DNA of 9,253 nucleotides from positions 1-9,253 of the forward strand of contig JBGPMO010000021.1 of NCBI GenBank assembly GCA_041487075.1. The letters run 5' to 3'. The stretch is from JBGPMO01 sp041487075 (GTDB lineage: Bacteria > Patescibacteriota > Minisyncoccia > UBA6257 > 1-14-0-10-40-38). Below the pieces are notes generated by a model that saw only the letters and a program-made list of their open reading frames with translations, was not told where the DNA came from and ran no database searches. This document shows positions 1-5,542 of this stretch, one piece after another. The position numbers and the translations under genes are program-made. Every line of letters begins with the position of its first letter. The stretch's first letter is position 1.

Positions 1-833
1 GCCGCGAGCGGGAGCGCGACCACGGAGGCAACGAGGACAAAAATAATTTCAATGGGCCGCAATAGAGCATCATACATAGTGCGGCTTTTTGCAAGGTTTT
101 CTAAAAACCATACCTCTTCGAGCTCAGCGAGCGGTACTTTATGGAAAATGATTTCATAGAGCTCGGCAAGATCCATGACCTCGATTCCCAGCGCAAGATT
201 TTTATAAATGAGGCGAGCGGCTTGAGAATTTTTTTTCACATGTGCCGGAATGACAATGAGGTTGATAGTATTTTCAAGAATGATTTCAGAGAGGCGTGAA
301 AATTCACTGCTTTCAGCCCCTCCTTTTATCCATGATTTTATTTCGTAGCCAAGTTGCGGGTTTTGGGAAAGGTGAGCGGCGAGTTTTTCAGAGACTGCAC
401 TGGTTCCGACGAGAAGTATTTTTTTGATGGGAGCGCGGCGATTTACGGCATTGTTGTAAAAAGTTCGCCAGGCGTAAGCGATTGCCCCGAAAAGAGCGAG
501 AAAGAGGAACAGATTGGTTTTCGGCGTGATGCCGAGACTAGGGATAAAATAGAAAAAAGCAATGGCAACCAGAAAGGCGATGAAGAACGCGAACCCTGAG
601 CGGCGGCGGAAATCAGCATTGTTTTTAAGCTCGTTCAAATCATAGAGCCCTGCAATATAAAAAATAATAAGCCAGAGCGCGAAGAGGATGGTGAAAGAAG
701 TAAGATGGAGTTCTCCTTGGTATGCTGAAATTTCTCCATAGCGGATGATAAGCATGGCAAAGAGCGCTGCGTAGAGCGTTACCAGGTCTCCGAGGAAGAG
801 GATGAGTTGTTCGAATTTGACACGTCTTACCAT
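1..833 (-). CDS. Polyprenyl glycosylphosphotransferase (sugar transferase), N-terminal part
   Basis: The minus strand is open from an ATG at 833-831 to the window edge (277 codons), so the C-terminus is missing. An in-frame TAA lies a few codons upstream, so this is the first possible ATG. About four hydrophobic segments (roughly residues 10-30, 47-63, 81-98, 107-122) are followed by a Rossmann-like stretch starting KKILLVGTSA (137-146), which fits a CoA_binding_3-type domain. Then comes RTMYDALLRPIE (251-262) and a new hydrophobic segment (263-277). This order is that of membrane sugar-1-phosphate transferases, which load the first sugar onto undecaprenyl phosphate for surface polysaccharide or glycan synthesis. 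The Tyr-Asp pair before the last helix matches the junction to the Bac_transf catalytic domain, which lies outside the window. The specific sugar cannot be told. It is divergent from the DsbA gene. Confidence 0.88.
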   Translation of the reverse strand, partial: MVRRVKFEQLILFLGDLVTLYAALFAMLIIRYGEISAYQGELHLTSFTILFALWLIIFYIAGLYDLNELKNNADFRRRSGFAFFIAFLVAIAFFYFIPSLGITPKTNLFLFLALFGAIAYAWRTFYNNAVNRRAPIKKILLVGTSAVSEKLAAHLSQNPQLGYEIKSWIKGGAESSEFSRLSEIILENTINLIVIPAHVKKNSQAARLIYKNLALGIEVMDLAELYEIIFHKVPLAELEEVWFLENLAKSRTMYDALLRPIEIIFVLVASVVALPLA

Positions 834-839
834 TGCGCT

Positions 840-845
840 AGTATG
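840..845 (-). promoter_or_regulatory. Possible -10 element for the sugar transferase gene
   Basis: On the minus strand CATACT (4 of 6 to TATAAT) lies 6 nt before the ATG at 833. No -35 match or Shine-Dalgarno is evident. The spacing would give a transcript starting at or next to the start codon. Weak alone; it is listed because other genes here show the same spacing. Confidence 0.3.
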
Positions 846-886
846 AGAGATATCTTACGAGGGTGATTCCTAAAAAGCAAAGATTT

Positions 887-892
887 TATATA
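887..892 (+). promoter_or_regulatory. Possible -10 element placing transcription start at the DsbA ATG
   Basis: TATATA lies 6 nt before the ATG at 899 and there is no Shine-Dalgarno. If it is a -10 box, transcription would begin at about the ATG. This would favour 899 over the upstream GTG at 863 as the start. No good -35 is visible. Confidence 0.35.
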
Positions 893-898
893 CCCATT

Positions 899-1615
899 AT
901 GGAAGTAACTCCACCGGAAAAACGAGATAATTTTTTGGCGATGAGCATTCTTACCGCCGCTATCATCATTGGCGGCGCGCTTATCTATAGTACGGGCTTG
1001 AAGAGCGGAGGAGGTCTTGCGCAGGTGGCAGGCGGGGGAAATCAGCAGATACCTTCTCTGGATAATAATAACGTTTCGGCTGAGGATGATGTCATCTTGG
1101 GCGATCCGAACGCACCGGTGACGTTGATTGAGTTCGGTGACTATCAGTGTCCCTACTGCGAAGCGCAATTTAAGGATACCGAGCCAAAGATTCGTGATGA
1201 GTATATCAAAACCGGAAAGGTAAAAATGGCATATCGTGATTTTCCATTGAGCGCCATTCATCCGCATGCCGAGTCTGCGGCCGAAGCTGCTGAGTGTGCC
1301 CGTGGCGAAGGAAAATACTGGGCGTACCATGATGCGCTTTTTGGCGGACAGGACAAGCTTTCGACAGAGCGGACGTTTTACTTGGCACTCGCAAACCAGC
1401 TCGGGCTTGATATCGCAAAATTTCAGGCTTGCATTGATGGGCATATGACCAAAGCGGAAGTTGAGAAAGATTATCAAGATGGCATTGCCGCTCAAGTCCA
1501 AGGGACCCCCGCTACCTTTGTGGTAGACAAGAAGGGCAAGGTGAAGCTGATTTCCGGGGCACAGCCGTATGAAGCATTTAAAGCGGCAATCGACACGGCG
1601 CTGGCACAAAAATAA
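899..1615 (+). CDS. Membrane-anchored DsbA-like thiol:disulfide oxidoreductase
   Basis: This is a thioredoxin-fold protein of the DsbA/Thioredoxin_4 type, expected to form disulfides in exported proteins outside the membrane. Numbering from the ATG at 899 (238 aa): a short charged N-terminus, one hydrophobic anchor (about 13-32), a low-complexity Gly/Asn linker, then the domain. The active site is FGDYQCPYCE, with CPYC at 84-87. The cis-proline loop is GTPATFVVD (Pro204). Two further cysteines (133 and 178) sit in the helical insertion and could form a structural disulfide, as in many family members. The frame is also open from a GTG at 863 (250 aa); I prefer 899 because residues 1-12 of the long form add nothing recognisable and a -10-like box precedes 899. 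A 21-nt gap separates it from the SPW gene, so they may be co-transcribed. Its re-oxidising partner (DsbB or VKOR) is not in the window. Confidence 0.92.
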   Translation: MEVTPPEKRDNFLAMSILTAAIIIGGALIYSTGLKSGGGLAQVAGGGNQQIPSLDNNNVSAEDDVILGDPNAPVTLIEFGDYQCPYCEAQFKDTEPKIRDEYIKTGKVKMAYRDFPLSAIHPHAESAAEAAECARGEGKYWAYHDALFGGQDKLSTERTFYLALANQLGLDIAKFQACIDGHMTKAEVEKDYQDGIAAQVQGTPATFVVDKKGKVKLISGAQPYEAFKAAIDTALAQK

Positions 1616-1636
1616 GTAAGGGGTTCTCAAAGTCTT

Positions 1637-1816
1637 ATGCGTTGGATACATCGTTTCGAGATCGCCCTTGGTATATGGCTTATTGTTTCTCCCTGGCTTC
1701 TTGATTACGCGAGTGTTTCTCCAGCGCGATGGAATAGTATTGTTATTGGCGTTGGTATGGCGCTTGTCGGCTTGTGGGCGATGTTTGGCAGAGAGGAGGT
1801 ACCGCCGGCGCAATAG
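1637..1816 (+). CDS. Small SPW-repeat membrane protein
   Basis: A 59-codon ORF from ATG 1637 to TAG 1814-1816 that is easy to miss because of its size. It starts MRWIHRFEIALGIWLIVSPW and contains the WLxxSPW signature (residues 14-20) and a following RWNSIVIGVG segment. This matches one unit of the SPW repeat family: a hydrophobic helix ending in Ser-Pro-Trp, a short loop, an Ala/Arg-Trp-Asn turn and a second helix (about 33-50). Family members often have two such units; this has one. The result is a two-helix membrane protein with a polar tail (GREEVPPAQ). Function is unknown for the family. There are no cysteines, so a direct disulfide role next to DsbA is not supported. A run AAGGGG about 11 nt upstream could serve as a weak ribosome site. 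Its strand, position and lack of a promoter suggest it is the second gene of a DsbA operon. Confidence 0.82.
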   Translation: MRWIHRFEIALGIWLIVSPWLLDYASVSPARWNSIVIGVGMALVGLWAMFGREEVPPAQ

Positions 1817-1836
1817 CTTTCTCCGGAAGAAGCATT

Positions 1837-1842
1837 TATAAT
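1837..1842 (+). promoter_or_regulatory. Consensus -10 box before the glutaredoxin gene
   Basis: A perfect TATAAT lies 8 nt before the ATG at 1851. No Shine-Dalgarno fits between them. Transcription would start at about 1849-1851, giving a leaderless or nearly leaderless mRNA. The -35 region (around 1814-1819) has no clear match. Confidence 0.55.
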
Positions 1843-1850
1843 GTAACTCT

Positions 1851-2087
1851 ATGAAGAATATTAAAATTTACTCGACGCCAACCTGCGTTTATTGCAAGAT
1901 GGCGAAAGAATTTTTTAAAAAGAATAACGTTGAATACCAAGAGTTCGACGTTGCGAATGATGATCACGCGCGGGAGGAAATGATTCAGAAATCCCACCAG
2001 ATGGGAGTTCCCGTGATCGATATTGCGGGAGAAATTTTTGTCGGGTTTAATCGGAACGAACTCGAGAAGGCACTTGATTTAAAATAA
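1851..2087 (+). CDS. Glutaredoxin-family thiol oxidoreductase
   Basis: A 78-residue single-domain protein, the normal length for bacterial glutaredoxins and NrdH-type redoxins. The opening strand KIYSTPTCVYCKMAKEFF carries the dithiol active site CVYC (Cys12, Cys15). The cis-proline is in MGVPVIDI (Pro54), and the GF pair (65-66) followed by NRNELEKAL is the usual C-terminal glutathione/partner-binding region and last helix. There is no signal peptide, so it acts in the cytosol, reducing protein disulfides or supplying electrons to a reductase such as ribonucleotide reductase. Because many small-genome bacteria lack glutathione, reduction by the flavoprotein reductase at 2906-3880 is plausible, but this is inference. 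It lies between the SPW gene (34-nt gap) and an unrelated anchored protein (17-nt gap) and appears to have its own promoter. Confidence 0.93.
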   Translation: MKNIKIYSTPTCVYCKMAKEFFKKNNVEYQEFDVANDDHAREEMIQKSHQMGVPVIDIAGEIFVGFNRNELEKALDLK

Positions 2088-2104
2088 TAGCTAGCGGCTA
2101 GGAT

Positions 2105-2785
2105 ATGAAAACTAAAAGCATAATTTTTATCATTATCGCCGTGGTTGTTGTTGGGGGGCTGGGATATTGGCTAGCGATAAGAAAAGCTATTGCTCCAACG
2201 GATCAATCTTCGACAACCCCGCCGCCAGTGGTGGCAGGTGATTCTGCAAATTGGAAAACGTATAGGGACGAATTTACTGGTGTAACCGTTCAATACCCCC
2301 TAACTTTCACAATTAATCAGCCATCAAGCGGTGATTTCATTGCACCTCCCTCTTATGAAGGAATTAATCCTGATACTGGTCACAATCTCGTTTTTTCCTT
2401 TGATAAGATTTCAGGACGAGTTTCCTCTCTCGATGAATATAATAAGAATTTTCTTCAACCAAGTTCTACAATAGAACGTCCTAATTTCGCAATAGAATAC
2501 GCGTCAAATACAAAAATAAAATCACTTAAAGTTGATGGACATTCGGCTTATGAATATAGAACGAAATCACTATCACTAGAAAATGACCTTAATAAGGCGG
2601 GCAACCCACTTTTACTCAAAGAGATTGATAGTTTGCGTGCCGTTGTTTTTCGTGAAGATATTGGGATAATATACGTTGCGGACCTAGATATCAAATCTAA
2701 TGTTGAGAGTGTATCAAATATTGATATTGCCTCAGAAATTCCATTTTTTGAGAAAATTTTATCGACTATTAAGTTTTCTCAGTAG
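2105..2785 (+). CDS. Membrane-anchored exported protein of unknown function
   Basis: I do not recognise a precise family. The 226-residue product begins MKTKSIIFIIIAVVVVGGLG, a short basic start plus one hydrophobic segment (about 5-24) acting as an anchor or signal peptide. A Thr/Pro-rich linker (31-44) follows, then a soluble domain starting WKTYRDEFTGVTVQYPLTF (50-68). It ends with a helix and FFEKILSTIKFSQ. The opening (aromatic residues, then a short strand ending in Tyr-Pro) and the closing ILSTIKF resemble small PsbP-like exported domains common in Patescibacteria; this is recalled resemblance only. It has no cysteine. The gene is visibly richer in A+T than its neighbours: bases 2461-2520 contain 18 G+C in 60, while 8461-8520 in GAPDH contain 37. 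Later acquisition or weak selection on codon use could explain this. Confidence 0.8.
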   Translation: MKTKSIIFIIIAVVVVGGLGYWLAIRKAIAPTDQSSTTPPPVVAGDSANWKTYRDEFTGVTVQYPLTFTINQPSSGDFIAPPSYEGINPDTGHNLVFSFDKISGRVSSLDEYNKNFLQPSSTIERPNFAIEYASNTKIKSLKVDGHSAYEYRTKSLSLENDLNKAGNPLLLKEIDSLRAVVFREDIGIIYVADLDIKSNVESVSNIDIASEIPFFEKILSTIKFSQ

Positions 2786-2905
2786 AGAGTGAAAATTTGC
2801 CTTGTCTCCGATCACATACTCTAGCCAATAGTCTCAAGTTGTGAGATTCTTAAATTTATCTATTAGAACGCGCGACGAAACCCTACACCCTAGGCTCTAA
2901 GCCCT
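2786..2905 (+). other. Intergenic spacer before the flavoprotein reductase
   Basis: This 120-bp gap holds no convincing gene. It contains a weak inverted repeat, TCTCA (2832-2836) and TGAGA (2842-2846) with a 5-nt loop, too short to call a terminator. A poor promoter-like pair, TTGTGA (2839-2844) and TATTAG (2861-2866), is also present. The last 25 bases before the ATG carry CCCTA three times (2881, 2888 and 2902). Confidence 0.4.
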
Positions 2906-3880
2906 ATGTACGACTTCATTATCATCGGCGGCGGCCCTGCGGGCACTGCGGCCGCAGTTTATGCGGCGAGGAAGCGCATGCAAACGCTTCTCATAACCGA
3001 ATCATTCGGTGGCCAGTCCATTGTGTCCGCGGATATCCAAAATTGGATCGGGGATGTCCATATTTCTGGCCTCACGCTTGCTGAAAAGTTTGAGGCACAT
3101 ATCCGTTCTTTCTCGGATATCGTTGATATTAAAATGCCGGAGAAAGCGGTTGCGATTGAAAAGGTGTCTGGAAGATCGGGAAACCGTCCACATCATTTTT
3201 TAGTCAAGACGGATCAAGGAGAGCGCTACGAAGGGAGGGCGATTATGCTTGCGCTTGGTGCGCGCCGGCGCCGCCTTGGTGTTCCGGGAGAGGACCGGCT
3301 GGATGGAAAAGGCGTGGCATTTTGTTCTACTTGCGACGCACCTGTTTTTAAAGGAAAAACAGTCGCCGTGGTAGGCGGAGGGAATGCCGGGCTTGAAGCG
3401 GTCGTCGATCTTTTCCCGTATGCCGAGAAAATTTATCTCTTGCACCACAACGATGCTTTGAAAGGAGATCCCGTAACCCAAGAGGAAATTAGGAAGCACC
3501 CCAAGGCGGAGATCATTTTAAATGCGAAGACTAAAGAAATACTGGGAGAGGCATTCGTCACTGGCCTTCGTTATGCCGATCGGAAGACTAATGAAGAGAA
3601 AAAAATCGACGTGCAGGGCGTGTTTGTAGAAATTGGGTCTGTCCCGAATTCGGAAATGGTCAAAAATCTGGTTGCGCTTGATGAGTGGGGGCAGGTCATT
3701 ATTGATTCGAAACATGCGACGACCTCGGTGCCGGGAATCTTTGCCGCCGGCGATATTACCGATGATCCCTATAAACAAAACAATATTTCAGCAGGCGACG
3801 CCGTGAAGGGCACGCTTGCCGCCTATGCCTATATTCTTGCTAAAAACAAAGCAAGCCCCGCAGCAGAAAAGCACGAATAA
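2906..3880 (+). CDS. trxB: Thioredoxin reductase / AhpF-type FAD-dependent disulfide reductase
   Basis: A 324-residue class II pyridine nucleotide-disulfide oxidoreductase that moves electrons from NAD(P)H through FAD and a CxxC pair to a redoxin. The FAD site is IIIGGGPAGTAAA (5-17), the redox pair is CSTC (Cys140, Cys143), the nucleotide-binding Rossmann motif is VVGGGNAGLEA (155-165), and the second FAD motif is FAAGDITD (279-286). Length matches ordinary TrxB. The second half reads more like the C-terminal domain of AhpF: a LLNAxT-like strand IILNAKTKE (203-211), GVFVEIGSVPN (238-248) and DPYKQNNISAGDA (287-299). The TrxB fingerprint HRRxxxR that grips the NADPH phosphate is replaced by HHNDALK (180-186), pointing to NADH or another donor. 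There is no N-terminal redoxin domain as in full AhpF, so a separate redoxin is needed; the glutaredoxin at 1851-2087 is the only candidate here. It is followed after 17 nt by the lamin-tail gene. Confidence 0.92.
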   Translation: MYDFIIIGGGPAGTAAAVYAARKRMQTLLITESFGGQSIVSADIQNWIGDVHISGLTLAEKFEAHIRSFSDIVDIKMPEKAVAIEKVSGRSGNRPHHFLVKTDQGERYEGRAIMLALGARRRRLGVPGEDRLDGKGVAFCSTCDAPVFKGKTVAVVGGGNAGLEAVVDLFPYAEKIYLLHHNDALKGDPVTQEEIRKHPKAEIILNAKTKEILGEAFVTGLRYADRKTNEEKKIDVQGVFVEIGSVPNSEMVKNLVALDEWGQVIIDSKHATTSVPGIFAAGDITDDPYKQNNISAGDAVKGTLAAYAYILAKNKASPAAEKHE

Positions 3881-3897
3881 AAATTCGGCTTGTGGCA

Positions 3898-4743
3898 ATG
3901 CAGACGAAAATCATCCTTTTAGGATTTGTGGGTTTGGTCGCGCTCCTTTTTTATTTTTTGCTTCGGGGAGAGAGTGGAGAATTACTTTTAGGTAATGGGG
4001 GCTTTACGCCGGCCGCGCATTTTGCCGTAGATGCATTGCAGTCGTCCAAAGAGCCGGTTTCCGGAGAAAAAACACTTCAAAAATCGAATCAAGCCCCACC
4101 GACTGTGTCGGAAAAGAAAACGCCCGTGATTCCTCGACCGCCAACAGCTGTTTCCCCGCCTCCTCCTGCGCTGCCCTTAGCCGGAAGCGTGGCCCACGTG
4201 GTCATAAGCGAAATTCAGTTTTCCGGCTCCACGGGTTCAACCACGCGCGACTTTATCGAGCTTTACAATCCCACGGGCACAGATCTAAATCTTGCCGGCT
4301 GGAAGCTCCGGAAGCGAACCCAAAGCGGCAACGAATCTTCTCTTAAGGTTTTCGGAACAGGAAAATCAATTCCCGCGCACGGATTTTTTCTCTGGGCAAA
4401 TTCTGACGATGGATATGCCGCCTCAATTGGTGCGGACGAATCAAGCACTGCTTCGCTCGCGGCGCATAACTCTCTTGCGCTTGAAGATTCTTCCGGCACG
4501 GTGATTGATGCGGTCGCCTGGGGCGTAGATCTCCAAAATCCTTTTTTCGAAGGAATGTCGCTCACGGCTGTTTTAGAAGCAAACCAAAGTCTTGAGCGCA
4601 AAGCCTGGCAGAGGAGTTGCCTCTCGCCCTTTGCCAGCGGTGAGTTATGGGGAAACGGCTGTGATACCGATAATAACAGCGGAGACTTTGAGGTTCGGGC
4701 ACTCGCTCATCCGCAGCATGCCGAAAGCCCGCTTGAACCGTAG
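3898..4743 (+). CDS. Membrane-anchored lamin-tail-domain (LTD) protein
   Basis: Numbering from ATG 3898 (281 aa): an N-terminal hydrophobic anchor (about 5-22), a long disordered Lys/Pro/Ser linker with Pro runs (about 50-96), then an immunoglobulin-like lamin tail domain (about 100-210). The domain is recognised from VVISEIQFSG, DFIELYNPTGTDLNLAGWKL, the turn SIPAHGFFLWAN, and LALEDSSGTVIDAVAWG. LTDs are often found on exported bacterial proteins and presumably bind surface or nucleic-acid partners; the target here is unknown. The C-terminal tail contains GNGCDTDNNSGDF, and two cysteines (241 and 255) flank the last strand and could form a disulfide outside the cell. A GTG at 3892 is an alternative start adding two residues; neither start has a Shine-Dalgarno. 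The gene follows the reductase gene closely and may share its transcript. Confidence 0.85.
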   Translation: MQTKIILLGFVGLVALLFYFLLRGESGELLLGNGGFTPAAHFAVDALQSSKEPVSGEKTLQKSNQAPPTVSEKKTPVIPRPPTAVSPPPPALPLAGSVAHVVISEIQFSGSTGSTTRDFIELYNPTGTDLNLAGWKLRKRTQSGNESSLKVFGTGKSIPAHGFFLWANSDDGYAASIGADESSTASLAAHNSLALEDSSGTVIDAVAWGVDLQNPFFEGMSLTAVLEANQSLERKAWQRSCLSPFASGELWGNGCDTDNNSGDFEVRALAHPQHAESPLEP

Positions 4744-4768
4744 TGTTGGTTCCTGTAGTTTTGCGTAT

Positions 4769-4796
4769 TTGATTTTCACGGCACACTTGCTATTCT
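4769..4796 (+). promoter_or_regulatory. Promoter of the zinc-ribbon-like gene
   Basis: TTGATT (4769-4774) is followed after 16 bp by TATTCT (4791-4796), which is preceded by TGC to make an extended -10. Transcription would start near 4803, leaving about 27 nt of leader that includes the ribosome site. Location and spacing fit sigma-70. Confidence 0.55.
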
Positions 4797-4817
4797 TATG
4801 AGCGGTTCTTTTGAGAG

Positions 4818-4823
4818 AGGAGG
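4818..4823 (+). promoter_or_regulatory. Consensus Shine-Dalgarno deciding a GTG start
   Basis: AGGAGG within a purine run (from 4813), 6 nt before the GTG at 4830. It is the only consensus ribosome site I see in the window, and it fixes the start of the small gene downstream over the ATG at 4798, which opens a different frame. Confidence 0.75.
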
Positions 4824-4829
4824 TTTCTC

Positions 4830-5096
4830 GTGCAATGTCGTTTCTGCGGCAACGAAACCGAGACCTTATGCACTATACACTCGGAACAATTGCATTGCTT
4901 TTCGGAGTATGAGGGGTGCCGGTCTTGCCATGCGGTTTTCGAACTGCACATGGATGCGAAGGGCGAGATTACGCATAGTAGTTTCTATCCCTTCGATTAT
5001 CCGGTAGTCGTAGCCACGGTTGCTTATATTAAAGGGGATAGGGGTAAAGTTGAGAAACCCACCCACGAGAGGGAGAAACCGAAGCAACGTCCATAA
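4830..5096 (+). CDS. Small zinc-ribbon-like protein, unknown function
   Basis: An 88-residue product starting at GTG. Two CxxC knuckles, CRFCG (3-7) and CRSCH (30-34), with Cys14, His17, His22 and Cys23 between them, give a likely zinc-binding N-terminal half. A short beta-rich segment follows (HSSFYPFDYPVVVATVAYI, 49-67). The tail (68-88) is strongly charged and rich in Lys, Arg and Pro, suited to RNA, DNA or ribosome contact. I do not recognise a named family. The gene is a self-contained unit: its own extended -10 promoter, a consensus Shine-Dalgarno and a strong terminator whose stem begins inside the stop codon. Such a strong translation signal in a region otherwise without them suggests the protein is real and well expressed. 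A shadow frame (4798-5007) overlaps it and is not favoured. Confidence 0.72.
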   Translation: MQCRFCGNETETLCTIHSEQLHCFSEYEGCRSCHAVFELHMDAKGEITHSSFYPFDYPVVVATVAYIKGDRGKVEKPTHEREKPKQRP

Positions 5097-5129
5097 GACC
5101 CGCACAAGGTGCGGGTCTTATCATTTTTT
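5093..5129 (+). terminator. Rho-independent terminator after the zinc-ribbon-like gene
   Basis: A perfect 13-bp inverted repeat (5093-5105 with 5109-5121; core AGACCCGCAC / GTGCGGGTCT) with a 3-nt loop AAG is followed by CATTTTTT on the plus strand. The TAA stop of the upstream gene lies within the left arm. On the minus strand the hairpin is followed by GGACG and no T tract, so it should work mainly for plus-strand transcripts, although the minus-strand gene also ends here. Confidence 0.92.
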
Positions 5130-5501
5130 ACAGCTTTGGTTTCCAAGAACGGCGCGCGTGAGATTTGCCGTTACTGCCTCGGTAAGCGAGGGCGCTTCGT
5201 TTAAAGTTTTAAGCTCGGCAATGAGTTTTTGAGCATCGGTAAGGAGCGTCTGCCTTTTTTCAGCTGAAGGATTCTGTCCGAGTCCTGCCAGATTTTCATC
5301 GAGCTTCGCAATAACGGTACTGCGCTCCTCTACCGGACTCAAAGTCAGTTTTTCTATTTTTTCTCGGACGGAGGCCGACAATGCTCTCTCGATGAGAGAG
5401 AGTCCTTTCAGCTTAATGTCGGTCGGCAGAACGTAAATAATAATAAGTGCGATACCCAAGAGAATCGCGAGCGCAGCGATAGTTTTCAAAAATCGGAACA
5501 T
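5121..5501 (-). CDS. Single-pass membrane protein with helical domain, unknown function
   Basis: The 126-residue product begins MFRFLKTIAALAILLGIALI: a basic start and a hydrophobic segment (about 7-24) that would anchor it with the rest outside. The remainder is predicted helical and rich in Leu, Glu, Lys and Ala (about 33-65 and 77-118), with an LTDAQKLIAELKTLNEA stretch that could form a short coiled coil. One cysteine lies near the C-terminus (124). I do not recognise a family. The stop TGA overlaps the right arm of the terminator of the convergent gene. The start lies 41 bp from the divergent methyltransferase start, with a strong extended -10 immediately upstream, which supports this being a real gene. 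Confidence 0.75.
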   Translation of the reverse strand: MFRFLKTIAALAILLGIALIIIYVLPTDIKLKGLSLIERALSASVREKIEKLTLSPVEERSTVIAKLDENLAGLGQNPSAEKRQTLLTDAQKLIAELKTLNEAPSLTEAVTANLTRAVLGNQSCKK

Positions 5502-5508
5502 GATGTTT

Positions 5509-5514
5509 AGTATA
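5509..5514 (-). promoter_or_regulatory. Extended -10 promoter of the minus-strand membrane protein gene
   Basis: On the minus strand TGCTATACT (extended -10; hexamer TATACT at 5514-5509) lies 7 nt before the ATG at 5501. There is no room for a Shine-Dalgarno. The predicted transcription start coincides with the start codon. Confidence 0.5.
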
Positions 5515-5530
5515 GCATTTTAAAAAAGGG

Positions 5531-5536
5531 TATCAT
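5531..5536 (+). promoter_or_regulatory. -10 element of the RNA methyltransferase gene
   Basis: TATCAT lies 6 nt before the ATG at 5543 and is separated from it only by AGAAAA. A leaderless start is implied. It lies back to back with the minus-strand -10 at 5509-5514, so the two divergent promoters share the same 41 bp. Confidence 0.45.
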
Positions 5537-5542
5537 AGAAAA

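Noticed and set aside
354..599. Plus-strand 81-codon frame
   Set aside because: It lies wholly antisense to the sugar transferase, whose hydrophobic helices and Rossmann motif are clear. The product is low-complexity and charged with no recognisable domain.
827..1813. Long minus-strand frame (328 codons) over the DsbA and SPW genes
   Set aside because: It is antisense to two recognised proteins, its translation has no family signature, and it would also overlap the sugar transferase start. It is a shadow of plus-strand codon use.
2832..2846. Inverted repeat TCTCA/TGAGA as a terminator
   Set aside because: The stem is only 5 bp and is not followed by a continuous T run.
4263..4601. Minus-strand 112-codon frame
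   Set aside because: Antisense to the lamin tail domain, with no motif or start signals.
4798..5007. Plus-strand frame from ATG 4798
   Set aside because: The ATG has no ribosome site, while AGGAGG is placed correctly for the GTG at 4830 in another frame whose product has paired CxxC motifs.
5093..5121. Perfect inverted repeat as an attachment or CRISPR-like site
   Set aside because: Its stem, 3-nt loop and following T run are those of an ordinary terminator, and there is no second copy in the window.
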